From: Sinomicrobium oceani
Lineage (GTDB): Bacteria > Bacteroidota > Bacteroidia > Flavobacteriales > Flavobacteriaceae
Length of the DNA stretch: 64,000 nt
Assembly: GCF_900119185.1 (NCBI RefSeq)
Contig: NZ_FPJE01000005.1
Span: 1-64,000 of the forward strand
Reading direction: 5' to 3'
This document shows positions 44,463 to 54,067 of the stretch, in pieces; the first letter of the stretch is position 1; each line of letters starts with the position of its first letter. Made by a program: the position numbers and the translations under genes. The notes under the pieces were generated by a model. The model was not told the DNA's origin. It saw only the letters and a list, made by a program, of their open reading frames with translations, and made no database searches.

Positions 44463-45103
44463 GAAAACAAGGCTTTATAGTACTAATCACTTTATTCAGC
44501 ATCACAATGACTGGACAAACTGAAATGCTCATTGGGCAGATTTCAGGCAGAGTTGTTATTCGGGAAAACTTTGATAAAGAAGGTGATTTTCTCAATAAAC
44601 AAACTTTTGAAGCTGGAGAAACAATAAAGGAAAATGGATATTATGAAATAAAGGTAGTTACAGAATTGTTTGACAAAAACAAACAATCAACCGATAAATA
44701 CACTACTACCTACCGTTGTGAGCCAGATGACGCCAATGTAATGATAATGGCTTTTCCGTTTTCCAAGCCAAAATCAAAAGAAACCGAAATTAATACCATT
44801 TCTGAAAATTTTAAAAAGCTCTACGATTTACAAAACTTGAAAGATATTAAATTGGAAATGAGTTTTGACTCGGGCTTGTTAAACTTTTTTGGTTCCAAAA
44901 GCATCATAAAAATTTATGACCGAAAATTAGAGGATGGGAAAAACACTATAAAATCAAAAATTAATATTAAAGCCTATGCCTGGGGAATTCGCATTAAGCA
45001 ACTCAATTATACCGTTATCGAAAAATTAAATGAAAAAGGTTTATTGACTTTTCAGAAATTTTCAGAAGCAGATAACAGCTATTTTACAATAAACTATAAA
45101 TAA
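44459..45103 (+). CDS. Exported protein of unknown function
   Basis: A 214-residue protein with a signal peptide (1-19, ending MTGQT) and a beta-rich soluble part. No catalytic motif or cysteine cluster (one Cys). Its start overlaps the prs stop by four bases, so it is translated with the operon. I do not recognise a family. Confidence 0.7.
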   Translation: MRKQGFIVLITLFSITMTGQTEMLIGQISGRVVIRENFDKEGDFLNKQTFEAGETIKENGYYEIKVVTELFDKNKQSTDKYTTTYRCEPDDANVMIMAFPFSKPKSKETEINTISENFKKLYDLQNLKDIKLEMSFDSGLLNFFGSKSIIKIYDRKLEDGKNTIKSKINIKAYAWGIRIKQLNYTVIEKLNEKGLLTFQKFSEADNSYFTINYK

Positions 45104-45109
45104 AGACAG

Positions 45110-45403
45110 ATGAAAAATTACGATACACTTTCTGAAGCCATAAACGATTTACAGGGAAATGGCTATACATATGATTTTAACCTAAAACCAGAATGTTTGG
45201 AGTGTGCCTCACTAAAAATTGAAATACACCCAGAAGATTTTAATGTTGACGAGATGCATCGTTTTGAGGGTATGAGCAGTACCGACGATAATAGTGTGCT
45301 TTATGCTATTTCATCAAAAAATGGGATTAAAGGACTTTTGGTAGATGCCTATGGCGTCTATGCCGAAAACATTTCGGAAGCTATGAGAAAAAAATTACGA
45401 TAA
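45110..45403 (+). CDS. Small conserved Bacteroidota protein (labelled PRPP synthetase-like in places)
   Basis: A 97-residue protein with YDTLSEAINDLQGNGYTYDF, two cysteines in ECLECASL and the central HRFEGMSSTDDNSVLYAIS. This family is widespread in Bacteroidota. It has sometimes been named phosphoribosylpyrophosphate synthetase, although it is far too short and lacks the PRPP loop, so that name is doubtful. Six bases follow the previous gene. Confidence 0.75.
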   Translation: MKNYDTLSEAINDLQGNGYTYDFNLKPECLECASLKIEIHPEDFNVDEMHRFEGMSSTDDNSVLYAISSKNGIKGLLVDAYGVYAENISEAMRKKLR

Positions 45404-45421
45404 CACTTAAACAAGACAATA

Positions 45422-47524
45422 ATGGAAAATCACGAACACCACAATCACGATGAAATGGACCATTCTAAAATGGACCATTCGAAGATGAAACACAAAAAAG
45501 AAGACCATTCTAAAATGAACCACAAAGGTGGAGACCATTCTGGCCACAATCCAGGGCACGGAGAACACGGGCACGACCATCATAAAATGATGATTGCCGA
45601 TTTTAGAAAACGGTTTTGGGTAACCCTTGTACTTACTATTCCCATACTGTTCTTCTCGCCGATGATTCAGGACTTTTTTGGATATGAGTTTTTGCTTCCC
45701 GGAAATCCATATATCCTTTTTGCACTTTCCACAATCGTATATTTCTATGGTGGTTGGCCATTTTTAAAAGGATTCTGGTCTGAAATCAAAAAAGGTGCAC
45801 CAGGGATGATGACCCTTATTTCTATGGCCATTACCGTGGCTTACGTTTATAGTTCGGCAACGGTGTTTGGTTTAGAAGGTGTCGATTTTTTCTGGGAACT
45901 GGCTACGCTTATTGCTATTATGCTTGTAGGTCATTGGATAGAGATGAAAAGCGTTCTAGGCGCCTCTAAGGCCTTGCAGCTGTTAGTAAGCATGATGCCT
46001 GCCGAGGCACATCGTGTTAAAGGAGACACTATTGAAGATATTCCTCTGGAAGATTTACTGAAAGATGACGTAATACTTGTAAAACCAGGTGAAAAAGTTC
46101 CTGCTGATGGGATTATAGTAGACGGTTCAAGTTACCTGAACGAATCTATGCTTACAGGCGAATCCAAACCTGTAAAAAAAGATGAAAACGATAAGGTTAT
46201 TGGTGGTTCGGTAAATGGTAACAGTACCTTAAAAGTAAAGGTTGAGCATACTGGAAAAGATAGCTATCTCAACAAGGTCATCAAAATGGTCGAAGAAGCG
46301 CAAAAAACCAAATCAAAAATGCAAAACCTCTCGGATAGAGCTGCAAAATGGCTTACCTATATCGCATTAGGTATTGGTTTTGGAACATTAGCGGTATGGC
46401 TGATTTTAGGCTTTCCATTTGTCTATGCTTTAGAAAGAATGGTTACCGTTATGGTCATTGCTTGTCCACACGCATTAGGTCTTGCCATACCACTTGTGGT
46501 TGCTATTTCTACTGCTGTTTCAGCTCAAAACGGGTTATTAATTCGAAATAGGACAGCTTTTGAAGAATCCCGAAAAATATCAGCTTTATTGTTTGATAAA
46601 ACGGGAACATTGACCAAAGGCGATTTTGGCGTTACTCGAATTGAGTCTGTTAGCGAAACTTATTCATCTGAAGAAATTTTAAGGCTTTCGAGTGCATTGG
46701 AACAAAGTTCGGAACATCCTATCGCCGTAGGTATTATTAAAAAAGTCAAAGAAGATAATATGACCATCCCAAAGCCTGAAAACTTTAATGCAATTACAGG
46801 TAAAGGCGTTGAGGCCAATGTAGAAGGTAAGCAAGTAAAAGTGGTTAGTCCTGGTTTTTTAAGGGATGAAAAAATCACTATTCCCGAAGACGCATACAGT
46901 GATGCCGCTGAAACAGTTGTTTTTGTCTTGATTGATGGAAAATTAGCTGGTTACATTGCTCTTGCCGATGAAATACGACCAGAATCTGCCGAAGCCATAA
47001 AAGTCTTTAAAAAGAATAATATAAAAGTTTTAATGGCTACCGGTGATAATGAAAGAACTGCCAAAGCTGTTAGCGATAAACTCGGCTTGGATGGATACTA
47101 CGCCGAAGTTTTGCCACATCAAAAAGTGGAAATAGTAAAAGAATTGGAAAGTAAGGGAGAGTTTGTGGCTATGACTGGCGATGGTGTAAACGATGCGCCT
47201 GCACTTGCAAAAGCTGATGTTGGTATTGCCGTTGGTTCCGGAACAGATGTGGCTGCTGAAACTGCCGATATTATTTTGGTAAATAGCAATCCACAGGATA
47301 TTGCCAATCTAATTCTATTCGGAAAAGCGACCTATAACAAAATGATTCAGAATCTAATCTGGGCTACGGGATATAATGTAGTGGCTATTCCTTTAGCAGC
47401 TGGCGTACTATATTCTTCAGGCTTTGTTTTAGGACCTGCCGTTGGAGCTGTATTTATGAGTTTGAGCACCATTATAGTGGCCATTAATGCACAATTGTTA
47501 AAAAGAAAAATCGGTAAAAAATAA
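45422..47524 (+). CDS. copB: CPH-type copper P-type ATPase (CopB group)
   Basis: The 700-residue P1B ATPase has a long N-terminal His/Met-rich tail (HEHHNHDEMDHSKMDHSKM and repeats, residues 3-45) instead of an HMA domain. It also has TGESKPVKKDEND, the transmembrane metal motif Cys348-Pro349-His350, Asp392 in DKTGT and GDGVNDAPAL. CPH defines the P1B-3 group, which exports Cu(II), Cu(I) or Ag(I). The window thus encodes two different copper ATPases. Here it sits at the end of the energy/nucleotide operon rather than with cus genes. Confidence 0.93.
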   Translation: MENHEHHNHDEMDHSKMDHSKMKHKKEDHSKMNHKGGDHSGHNPGHGEHGHDHHKMMIADFRKRFWVTLVLTIPILFFSPMIQDFFGYEFLLPGNPYILFALSTIVYFYGGWPFLKGFWSEIKKGAPGMMTLISMAITVAYVYSSATVFGLEGVDFFWELATLIAIMLVGHWIEMKSVLGASKALQLLVSMMPAEAHRVKGDTIEDIPLEDLLKDDVILVKPGEKVPADGIIVDGSSYLNESMLTGESKPVKKDENDKVIGGSVNGNSTLKVKVEHTGKDSYLNKVIKMVEEAQKTKSKMQNLSDRAAKWLTYIALGIGFGTLAVWLILGFPFVYALERMVTVMVIACPHALGLAIPLVVAISTAVSAQNGLLIRNRTAFEESRKISALLFDKTGTLTKGDFGVTRIESVSETYSSEEILRLSSALEQSSEHPIAVGIIKKVKEDNMTIPKPENFNAITGKGVEANVEGKQVKVVSPGFLRDEKITIPEDAYSDAAETVVFVLIDGKLAGYIALADEIRPESAEAIKVFKKNNIKVLMATGDNERTAKAVSDKLGLDGYYAEVLPHQKVEIVKELESKGEFVAMTGDGVNDAPALAKADVGIAVGSGTDVAAETADIILVNSNPQDIANLILFGKATYNKMIQNLIWATGYNVVAIPLAAGVLYSSGFVLGPAVGAVFMSLSTIIVAINAQLLKRKIGKK

Positions 47525-48739
47525 ATGGAAAGAAAAGAAAAACTCAACAGGATATTTTTAATCCTGTTGAGTTTATTTGCAGTGATGTTGGGCTATGGTA
47601 TATTATTGCCAACCCTTCCTTACTATACCGAAAGATTAGCTTTAAAAGACAATCTTGATACCGATTTAATCAACTTCCATATTGGACTGCTTACAAGCAT
47701 TTATCCATTATTTCAATTAATTTTTGTTGTGGTATGGGGAAAGCTTTCAGATAGATATGGACGTAAACCAATTATATTAATCGGTCTAATTGGGTTTGTT
47801 ATAATGCAATTGCTTACTGGTCTAGCAACATCTTTGACAATGCTATATATTGCTCGAATATTTGGAGGTATTTTTACGTCTTCAGTTATTCCTGTTAGCA
47901 ACGCATATTTAAGCGACATTACTTCAGAAAAACGGAGAACCAAAATAATGGCCTGGTCTGGTGTTGCTATTAGCTCTGGTGTTATTTTTGGCCCTGTCAT
48001 TGGTGGCTTTCTGTCTCAAACTGACCTTCATTTAAAATATACGATAGGCCTGCTGCATTTAGACCGATTTTCAGTACCCTTTTTGTTTGCCGCTCTTCTA
48101 GGATTTATAGTCCTATTTGTAGTAGCAAAATGGCTAAAAAATATCCCTCGTGTACATACGTTCACGATACAAAAAGTGAGCTTGCGATTCACATTTACCA
48201 AATATTTTGCCGTATTACTGGTTCTGTCGTTTGTCATCCAATTTGTAGTAACGCTGTTTGAAACCGTCTTTTCAATATATGGGAAAGATGAATTAGGGTT
48301 TAACAGTAACCAAATAGGTATTGGTTTTATGCTATGTGGTTCAATAATGGCTGTTTTACAACCTTTGTTCGCTACTTACGGAGAGAAGTTTTTATCCACA
48401 AAGAAACAAATTGCATTAGGGTTGTTTATATCTGGATTATCCTTAATTGTCTTTCCCTTTTTTAAGAATGAATACTTGGTATATGTGTTAATCGTTGTTT
48501 TCGCTGCTGGAGGTGCTATGGTAACCCCAAATTTACTTTCTGCGGTCTCATTAATATCAAAGCAAAATACTGGCAGGAACATTTCTATTCAGAGCTCTAC
48601 TAATAGCGTTGGTCAAATTCTAGGGCCTGTTTTAGGGACTTGGTTACTCGCAGGTGGTTTTTACTACCCTTTTATAATTGCTGGCAGCATTGTCTTGGCT
48701 GTTATTGGTTTTTTATTCTTTTTCAAAAATCCACCATAA
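47525..48739 (+). CDS. MFS transporter, drug/H+ antiporter type
   Basis: The 404-residue protein has twelve predicted helices and the MFS motif A, GKLSDRYGRKPIIL, in the first cytoplasmic loop, with a second half-motif near the middle. The N-terminal region resembles tetracycline and multidrug exporters. ATG directly follows the copB stop with no gap. It ends the plus-strand operon; DNA composition changes just after it. Substrate unknown. Confidence 0.87.
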   Translation: MERKEKLNRIFLILLSLFAVMLGYGILLPTLPYYTERLALKDNLDTDLINFHIGLLTSIYPLFQLIFVVVWGKLSDRYGRKPIILIGLIGFVIMQLLTGLATSLTMLYIARIFGGIFTSSVIPVSNAYLSDITSEKRRTKIMAWSGVAISSGVIFGPVIGGFLSQTDLHLKYTIGLLHLDRFSVPFLFAALLGFIVLFVVAKWLKNIPRVHTFTIQKVSLRFTFTKYFAVLLVLSFVIQFVVTLFETVFSIYGKDELGFNSNQIGIGFMLCGSIMAVLQPLFATYGEKFLSTKKQIALGLFISGLSLIVFPFFKNEYLVYVLIVVFAAGGAMVTPNLLSAVSLISKQNTGRNISIQSSTNSVGQILGPVLGTWLLAGGFYYPFIIAGSIVLAVIGFLFFFKNPP

Positions 48740-48789
48740 AAAAATAAGCACATAACCATATTTATTGATAATTATGGCCGATACTTTTT

Positions 48790-49116
48790 ATGGCCTGCAC
48801 CACAGTTCAAAAATCACCCGTTGAAATCGCCCAAACCGTTATCGAAAGCTTTTACCAGAAGGACCTTTCCGCCTTAAGGCAGAATACCACAACGGAAAGT
48901 TACGAGGCCTTTGTGGCCGTTCATGATATGCTGGTGCCCTCCAAAATGGACGGCGCATCAAATTTCAAGGTTCTGGATGAAGCCGTTAACGGCGATACGG
49001 CCTGGGTGAAATTCACCACTTCATACAGCGATGAACCCGAAACCTTTAAGCTCGTAAAAGTGGATGGCAACTGGAAGGTTACCGAAAAAGGATTACGTGA
49101 AAAATCCCCGTTTTGA
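48790..49116 (+). CDS. DUF4878-like lipoprotein, start region probably lost
   Basis: The 108-residue frame from ATG 48790 encodes SPVEIAQTVIESFYQKDL, then VKVDGNWKVTEKG, typical of DUF4878/NTF2-like exported proteins. The start is suspicious. Codons upstream (48772-48789) read LWPILF in frame, so LWPILFMAC looks like the end of a lipoprotein signal with lipobox, but a stop at 48769-48771 precedes it and no start codon is left. The signal peptide therefore appears truncated at the junction with the plus-strand operon. Confidence 0.6.
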   Translation: MACTTVQKSPVEIAQTVIESFYQKDLSALRQNTTTESYEAFVAVHDMLVPSKMDGASNFKVLDEAVNGDTAWVKFTTSYSDEPETFKLVKVDGNWKVTEKGLREKSPF

Positions 49117-49128
49117 TTTTTGGCAAAT

Positions 49129-49746
49129 CTAACACTTGGAAGCCACCAAATTGGTTTCATAAGGAAAAGCGAACAAACTGTAATCATCATTGGTTAGCCA
49201 ACGGTTTCTATCCTGTTCACGTAGAACTATGGGCATTCTTTTCTTGGTGTTGTGTATTTCGCTCATCAGCTCGTTGGCCTCGGTAGTGACTATACTATAT
49301 GTCCCCAACTCCTCTCCGGTTTCGGGGTCGTTCCATAGCGAATAAATCCCCGCGAGTGCAAAAATGTCTTGGTCTTGTGGTTTTATGACGAACTTTTGTT
49401 TGGCCTTACCCTTTGGATCCAACCATTGCCATTCGTAAAACCCATCCGCCAGTACCAAACACCGTTTCTTTACAGAATTGCGATAGGACGGTTTTTCGTC
49501 AAGGGTTTCCACCTTGGCGTTCAAGGTCGCTTTTTGGATTTTTCTATCCTTTGCCCAAAACGGTATCAAGCCCCAACTATAAAATTGGATTTCGCCTGGG
49601 CTTTCATCCACGATAACAGGATAGGGCGAATGTGCAAAACCATTGATTTCTTCACTGGGTTTGTAACGCTCCTTTTCCTCAAAATAGGCATCGAACGATT
49701 TTTCTATATCCTCTAATTTGGCGTTGAGTCTGGTCCGGTAACACAT
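49129..49746 (-). CDS. HMCES/YedK-type SOS-response-associated peptidase
   Basis: The 205-residue protein begins MCYRTRLN, so Cys2 becomes the N-terminal residue that crosslinks to abasic sites in single-stranded DNA. Further family marks are YSWGLIPFWAKD, KRCLVLADGFYEWQW and STEANELMSEIHNTKKRMPIVL (seen here as MSEIHNTKKRMPIVL). It shields abasic DNA during replication. It is downstream of dnaE and the Y-family polymerase on the same strand, forming a DNA damage tolerance cassette. Confidence 0.9.
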   Translation of the reverse strand: MCYRTRLNAKLEDIEKSFDAYFEEKERYKPSEEINGFAHSPYPVIVDESPGEIQFYSWGLIPFWAKDRKIQKATLNAKVETLDEKPSYRNSVKKRCLVLADGFYEWQWLDPKGKAKQKFVIKPQDQDIFALAGIYSLWNDPETGEELGTYSIVTTEANELMSEIHNTKKRMPIVLREQDRNRWLTNDDYSLFAFPYETNLVASKC

Positions 49747-49775
49747 AACAAAAATGTTTGTTACAATATACCGAA

Positions 49776-52700
49776 TTAGCTTTTAATTTCCTTTCGTTTG
49801 GCGGATTTTAGTTTAAAGACATCTTCATAAGTCGGCTCATCAGGGCTGCGTGGGTCGGTCTTTAAAGCCATTTTTTTACTCCAAACCACATCCATACTAA
49901 AATGCCCGAATTCTTCGGTAATCTTGCCATAACAGGCATATACGCCCCTACCGTGAATGGGGTACTTATCGACTGCTTTTGGAAAATGTACCGCATCAAA
50001 ATATTCGCCCTCGTTATCAATAAAAGTGCTTAACCGCATCCGTTTTCCTTGACTTGTTGTATGGAATCTTGAATTCACCATAATCCCGTACAATAACATT
50101 TCCCTGCCATTGAACCTGGGCATATCTTTGGCCATCCAATTGGATTTTGGGGCTTCTGAAATCAAGTCGAAATAGTTGCACAACGGAAAGCCCAAAAGCT
50201 CCATTTCGTCATAGGCATCTTCCAACCATCCTTGATTGAACTCGGGCAAGGGAAAATTTCGGTGCTTGGGACGGAACAACTGCGGATGTGCGCTCCGTTT
50301 TCCCAAAGTATTCAATTTGAACGTGGCTTGCCAGAGCAATTCGGGCTTCGATTTATGGGTAAACCGAAACACCCCGATGCGTATCAAAATCGTTAGCTGT
50401 TCAATGCTTACTGCAACCCTGTCAATAAAATCGTCCAAGGATTCATATTTCCCGTAGAGCTGTCTTTCCGTCAATAACCGCTGTACCAAAAAGGTTTCCA
50501 AATTCTTCAGGTAGCCAAATCCCAAGTAAATATGTTTCCCTTTAATGCTGTTGGCGTGGTCGCTGTTGTTGATGCAAGGGGCGTGGATAATGCCGCCGCA
50601 CATCCGGGCTTCCTGAATGTAGTGTTCGCTGCTATAAAAGCCGCCATCGTTATTGAGTACGGCCACCATAAATTCCAAGGGATAGTAGCATTTCAAATAG
50701 AGGCTTTGGTAACTCTCCACGGCATAACTGGCCGAATGCCCTTTGGCAAAGGCGTACCCCGCAAAACTGGCAATCTGTTCCCAAACCTCATTGATGACTG
50801 TTTCCGAATAGCCTTTCTCCAAGCAGTTGCTCCTGAACTTCAGTTCTACGGCCTTGAACTCCTCCCGGGAGCGAAACTTACCGCTCATTCCCCGTCGCAG
50901 CACATCCGCCTCGCCCAAATCCAGTCCGGCAAACTCGTGCGCCACTTTCAACACATCCTCCTGATACACCATCACGCCATAGGTTTCCGGCATAATCTTG
51001 GCCAGAACGGGATGGGCTTCCTTTCTTCGTTCCGGTTCCCTATGCCTACGGATAAACTCGGTTTTCATCCCAGATGAAGAAACACCAGGGCGAATCACGG
51101 AACTGGCAGCCACTAAACTTAAATAATCACTTACTTGCAACTTTTTCATCAGCCCACGCATTGCAGGGGATTCCACATAATACACCCCGATGGCCTTTCC
51201 CTTGGAAAGCATTTGGTTCAGGTTATCGTCCTTCTTGAATTTTTCAATTTGCGAAATGTCGATCTCGGGAAGCTCGTGACGGTTCTCTTTTACGATGTCT
51301 ATGGCATCCTTGATTTTCGCCAATCCCCGTTGCCCCAAAATATCGAACTTAAAAATTCCCACATCCTCGGCAATAATCATATCGAACTGCACCGTTGGAA
51401 ATCCCTTTGGCGGTAAATCGGTCGCCGAATAATAATGAACGGGTTTGTCCAGTATTAAGATTCCTGCGCTATGTACGCTCAGGTGGTTGGGCATCCCTTG
51501 GATAAGTGAACCGTATTTGACTACGAGCCTATGGATGTCGTTCAATTTGGAAAGTGGGAAGTTTCCATCGCTCAATTGGTCGATGTCGCTTTTCGGCAAT
51601 CCGAACACCTTGCCCAATTCCCGTACCGTAGCCCGATATTTGAAGGTATTGTAGGTAGCTAACAATGCTGTGTTCGGAAAGCGTTTGAAGATATAGGCGG
51701 TAACATCATCACGGTCACGCCAGCTAAAATCAATGTCAAAATCGGGTGGTGAAGCCCGGAACGGATTGATAAAGCGTTCAAAATACAGGTCGAGCTCTAT
51801 GGGATCTACATCGGTTATCCCAATAATATAAGCTACAATACTGTTTGCTCCACTACCACGGCCCACGTGAAAATACCCTTGGCTCTTGGCATAGCTCACA
51901 ATATCGTGGTTGATGAGGAAATAAGATACAAAATCCATCTTCCGTATGACCTGTAATTCCCTTTCCAAGCGGGCAAGCACGATGTCATTGGGATTTGAAT
52001 AGCGTTTGGGCAGGCCCTTGTTACAGAGTTCGGTCAAAAGCTGATAGTCTTGCTCCTTCGATGCGCTAAAAACCTGTTGGTTCTGCGATACCCTGTTCGT
52101 TCCAAAACTGAAATCGACTTGGCATTGCGATAATAGGTTTTCGGTGTTTTTGATGATATGGGGAAATTCTTGATAACGACCCAACAAATCTTCCAAGGGC
52201 AGCATCCTTTCGGTCTCACTGGCTTCTTCCGTAGTGGGTAATTTGCTCAATAGTGTGTTGTTGTCAATGGCTCGAAGTAACCTATGGGCGTTAAAATCCT
52301 TTTTATTTCGGAAAGTTACGGGTTGTTGTACCACCAATTTGTCGGTAAAATTCCGGTAGGCGGAAAACGGTAGTCTCCTTAAATTTTCTATCGAAATACC
52401 GATGAATTCATTGTCCAAAAAATGGGTCTTATCCAATTGCAAAAGCTGTTCAAAAGGATAAATGATAAAGGCATTTTTTAGCTCCGGTGCTACCTCGGGC
52501 AGTTTGATGGCATTATGGGAATGCTTTGATAAAAATGCGTTCAGTTCAAGAAAACCTTCATTGTTTTTCGCAATACCTACGTACAGTTGTTTTGCCCCGT
52601 CCCTAAAATCAATGCCTACCATCGGGCGGATGCCAAAATCAGGAGCCTTACGGATAAAATTGAGGCAGGCCGATGTATTGTTGATGTCGGTAAGTACCAA

Positions 52701-52796
52701 TTCGCCCACACCGTTATCCTTGGCAAGCTGCAACAGGTCGATTTCGGAAAACGTCCCGAATCGTAAGGAATAATAGGTGTGGCAGTTCAGATACAT
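49776..52796 (-). CDS. dnaE2: DNA polymerase III alpha subunit (accessory, DnaE2-like)
   Basis: The 1006-residue protein has an N-terminal PHP domain (NCHTYYSLRFG), and the palm motif PPDFDIDFSWRDRDDV supplies two catalytic Asp residues. Fingers and helix-hairpin-helix parts (GYAFAKGHSASYAVESYQS) and an OB region (MLLYGIMVNSRF) follow. It is shorter than replicative DnaE (about 1150-1500). With a Y-family polymerase 3 bp upstream it resembles mutasome cassettes for translesion synthesis. Confidence 0.92.
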   Translation of the reverse strand: MYLNCHTYYSLRFGTFSEIDLLQLAKDNGVGELVLTDINNTSACLNFIRKAPDFGIRPMVGIDFRDGAKQLYVGIAKNNEGFLELNAFLSKHSHNAIKLPEVAPELKNAFIIYPFEQLLQLDKTHFLDNEFIGISIENLRRLPFSAYRNFTDKLVVQQPVTFRNKKDFNAHRLLRAIDNNTLLSKLPTTEEASETERMLPLEDLLGRYQEFPHIIKNTENLLSQCQVDFSFGTNRVSQNQQVFSASKEQDYQLLTELCNKGLPKRYSNPNDIVLARLERELQVIRKMDFVSYFLINHDIVSYAKSQGYFHVGRGSGANSIVAYIIGITDVDPIELDLYFERFINPFRASPPDFDIDFSWRDRDDVTAYIFKRFPNTALLATYNTFKYRATVRELGKVFGLPKSDIDQLSDGNFPLSKLNDIHRLVVKYGSLIQGMPNHLSVHSAGILILDKPVHYYSATDLPPKGFPTVQFDMIIAEDVGIFKFDILGQRGLAKIKDAIDIVKENRHELPEIDISQIEKFKKDDNLNQMLSKGKAIGVYYVESPAMRGLMKKLQVSDYLSLVAASSVIRPGVSSSGMKTEFIRRHREPERRKEAHPVLAKIMPETYGVMVYQEDVLKVAHEFAGLDLGEADVLRRGMSGKFRSREEFKAVELKFRSNCLEKGYSETVINEVWEQIASFAGYAFAKGHSASYAVESYQSLYLKCYYPLEFMVAVLNNDGGFYSSEHYIQEARMCGGIIHAPCINNSDHANSIKGKHIYLGFGYLKNLETFLVQRLLTERQLYGKYESLDDFIDRVAVSIEQLTILIRIGVFRFTHKSKPELLWQATFKLNTLGKRSAHPQLFRPKHRNFPLPEFNQGWLEDAYDEMELLGFPLCNYFDLISEAPKSNWMAKDMPRFNGREMLLYGIMVNSRFHTTSQGKRMRLSTFIDNEGEYFDAVHFPKAVDKYPIHGRGVYACYGKITEEFGHFSMDVVWSKKMALKTDPRSPDEPTYEDVFKLKSAKRKEIKS

Positions 52797-52799
52797 AGG

Positions 52800-54011
52800 C
52801 TATTGGGTTCTGTGCGCCAACACCATTGGCGGTTCGCCATTGAACACATTGTAAAATCTACCGATGGATTTCGCACCCATACAGGATGCCCGCATGATCT
52901 TGTTTTCACCAAATCGCTTGCGGATATGGTCCATTGCACCGTAAAGGTTCAGCATTTCCTCGGTGTCGTCGAACAGGTTGATTTGGTAGTTCCCGGAAAC
53001 CAAATCGCCCATCCGCACACCTACCAACCGTAGCAATATCCGCCTTTGGTACAACTGTTCAAAAAGCTCCAAGACTTTTGGAATCAGGATATGGTCGGCA
53101 CTGGTATACGGTATCTTCGCTTGTTTGGTATAGGTATTGAAATCGGCATACCTTATCTTAATGGAGATACAGGAAGTGAGCTTATTGCCGTTCCGCAGGG
53201 CAAAGGCTAGATTTTCTGCCATCGCCGTTAACGTGGTTCGTAACTTTACCATATCAGTCGTATCCCAAAAGGTGCGTTCGGTCGAAATGGATTTCCGTTC
53301 ATGGTATTGGATCAGTGGCGGCCTATCAATGCCATTGGCTCGCCGCCAAATGGTCTGCCCATTTTTCCCAAACGCACTGATCATCATTTCCTCCGGCATT
53401 TCCTGAATGGTCTGCACCTTAAAAACCCCCATATTCTTTAGGCATTGGAAAGTCTTGCCGCCTACGGAAGGAATCTTGTGCACGGACAGCGGAGCCAAAA
53501 ACGCCTTTTCAAGACCAAAATCGATTTTCATCTGGTTGTTGGGCTTGGCCTCACCCGTGGCCACCTTTGAGGTTATTTTATTGGAGGACAGTCCGAAGGA
53601 AATGGGCAGTCCCGTTTCCTTGATGATTTTATGCCTCAACTCTGTTGCGTATTTGTAGCAGCCAAAGAATTTGTCCATTCCCGTCAAGTCTGCATAGAAT
53701 TCATCTACGCTCGCCTTTTCAAAAATAGGCACTTGCTCCTTAATGATTTCCGTAACCTCTTGCGAAAACTTGGTATATGTTCCGGCATTGCCACGAATGA
53801 CAACGGCTTCGGGACAAAGCTGTCGGGCCAACTTCATCGCCATTCCCGAGCGGATGCCAAACTTTCGGGTTTCATAACTACAAGCGGAAACCACGCCACG
53901 ATCGCCCGTGCCGCCTACCAATAAAGGACGTTTCTGTAAACTGGAGTCCAGTCGCCGTTCACAGGACACAAAAAAAGTGTCCAAATCGAGATGTAGAATT
54001 TTATTTTCCAT
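52800..54011 (-). CDS. Y-family DNA polymerase (DinB/UmuC-like)
   Basis: The 403-residue polymerase begins ILHLDLDTFFVSCERRL, supplying the first catalytic Asp pair, and has the SVDEFYADLTG motif with the other acidic residues. The little-finger domain follows. Both motifs are intact, so it should be catalytic, unlike ImuB. It is transcribed away from the S24-type regulator, with a palindromic operator between. Full length for the family. Confidence 0.9.
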   Translation of the reverse strand: MENKILHLDLDTFFVSCERRLDSSLQKRPLLVGGTGDRGVVSACSYETRKFGIRSGMAMKLARQLCPEAVVIRGNAGTYTKFSQEVTEIIKEQVPIFEKASVDEFYADLTGMDKFFGCYKYATELRHKIIKETGLPISFGLSSNKITSKVATGEAKPNNQMKIDFGLEKAFLAPLSVHKIPSVGGKTFQCLKNMGVFKVQTIQEMPEEMMISAFGKNGQTIWRRANGIDRPPLIQYHERKSISTERTFWDTTDMVKLRTTLTAMAENLAFALRNGNKLTSCISIKIRYADFNTYTKQAKIPYTSADHILIPKVLELFEQLYQRRILLRLVGVRMGDLVSGNYQINLFDDTEEMLNLYGAMDHIRKRFGENKIMRASCMGAKSIGRFYNVFNGEPPMVLAHRTQ

Positions 54012-54019
54012 TGGAAAAG

Positions 54020-54060
54020 CAAAATTAACTACAATATGTAGTTTTTATTGCTTAATTTTG
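54020..54060. promoter_or_regulatory. Divergent promoter/operator of the SOS-like cassette
   Basis: A perfect palindrome, AACTACA-ATA-TGTAGTT (54027-54043), lies between the divergent genes. A TAATTTTG -7 box for the polymerase gene (minus, 54027-54020) abuts it. A second TAATTTTG (54053-54060) serves the regulator gene on plus. A dimeric regulator on the palindrome would cover the promoter DNA of both. A further TGTAG half-site occurs at about 54059-54063. Confidence 0.7.
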
Positions 54061-54067
54061 TAGCATT

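Noticed and set aside
45110-45403. A second PRPP synthetase
   Set aside because: Only 97 residues and no PRPP loop; the name used for this family in places is not supported.
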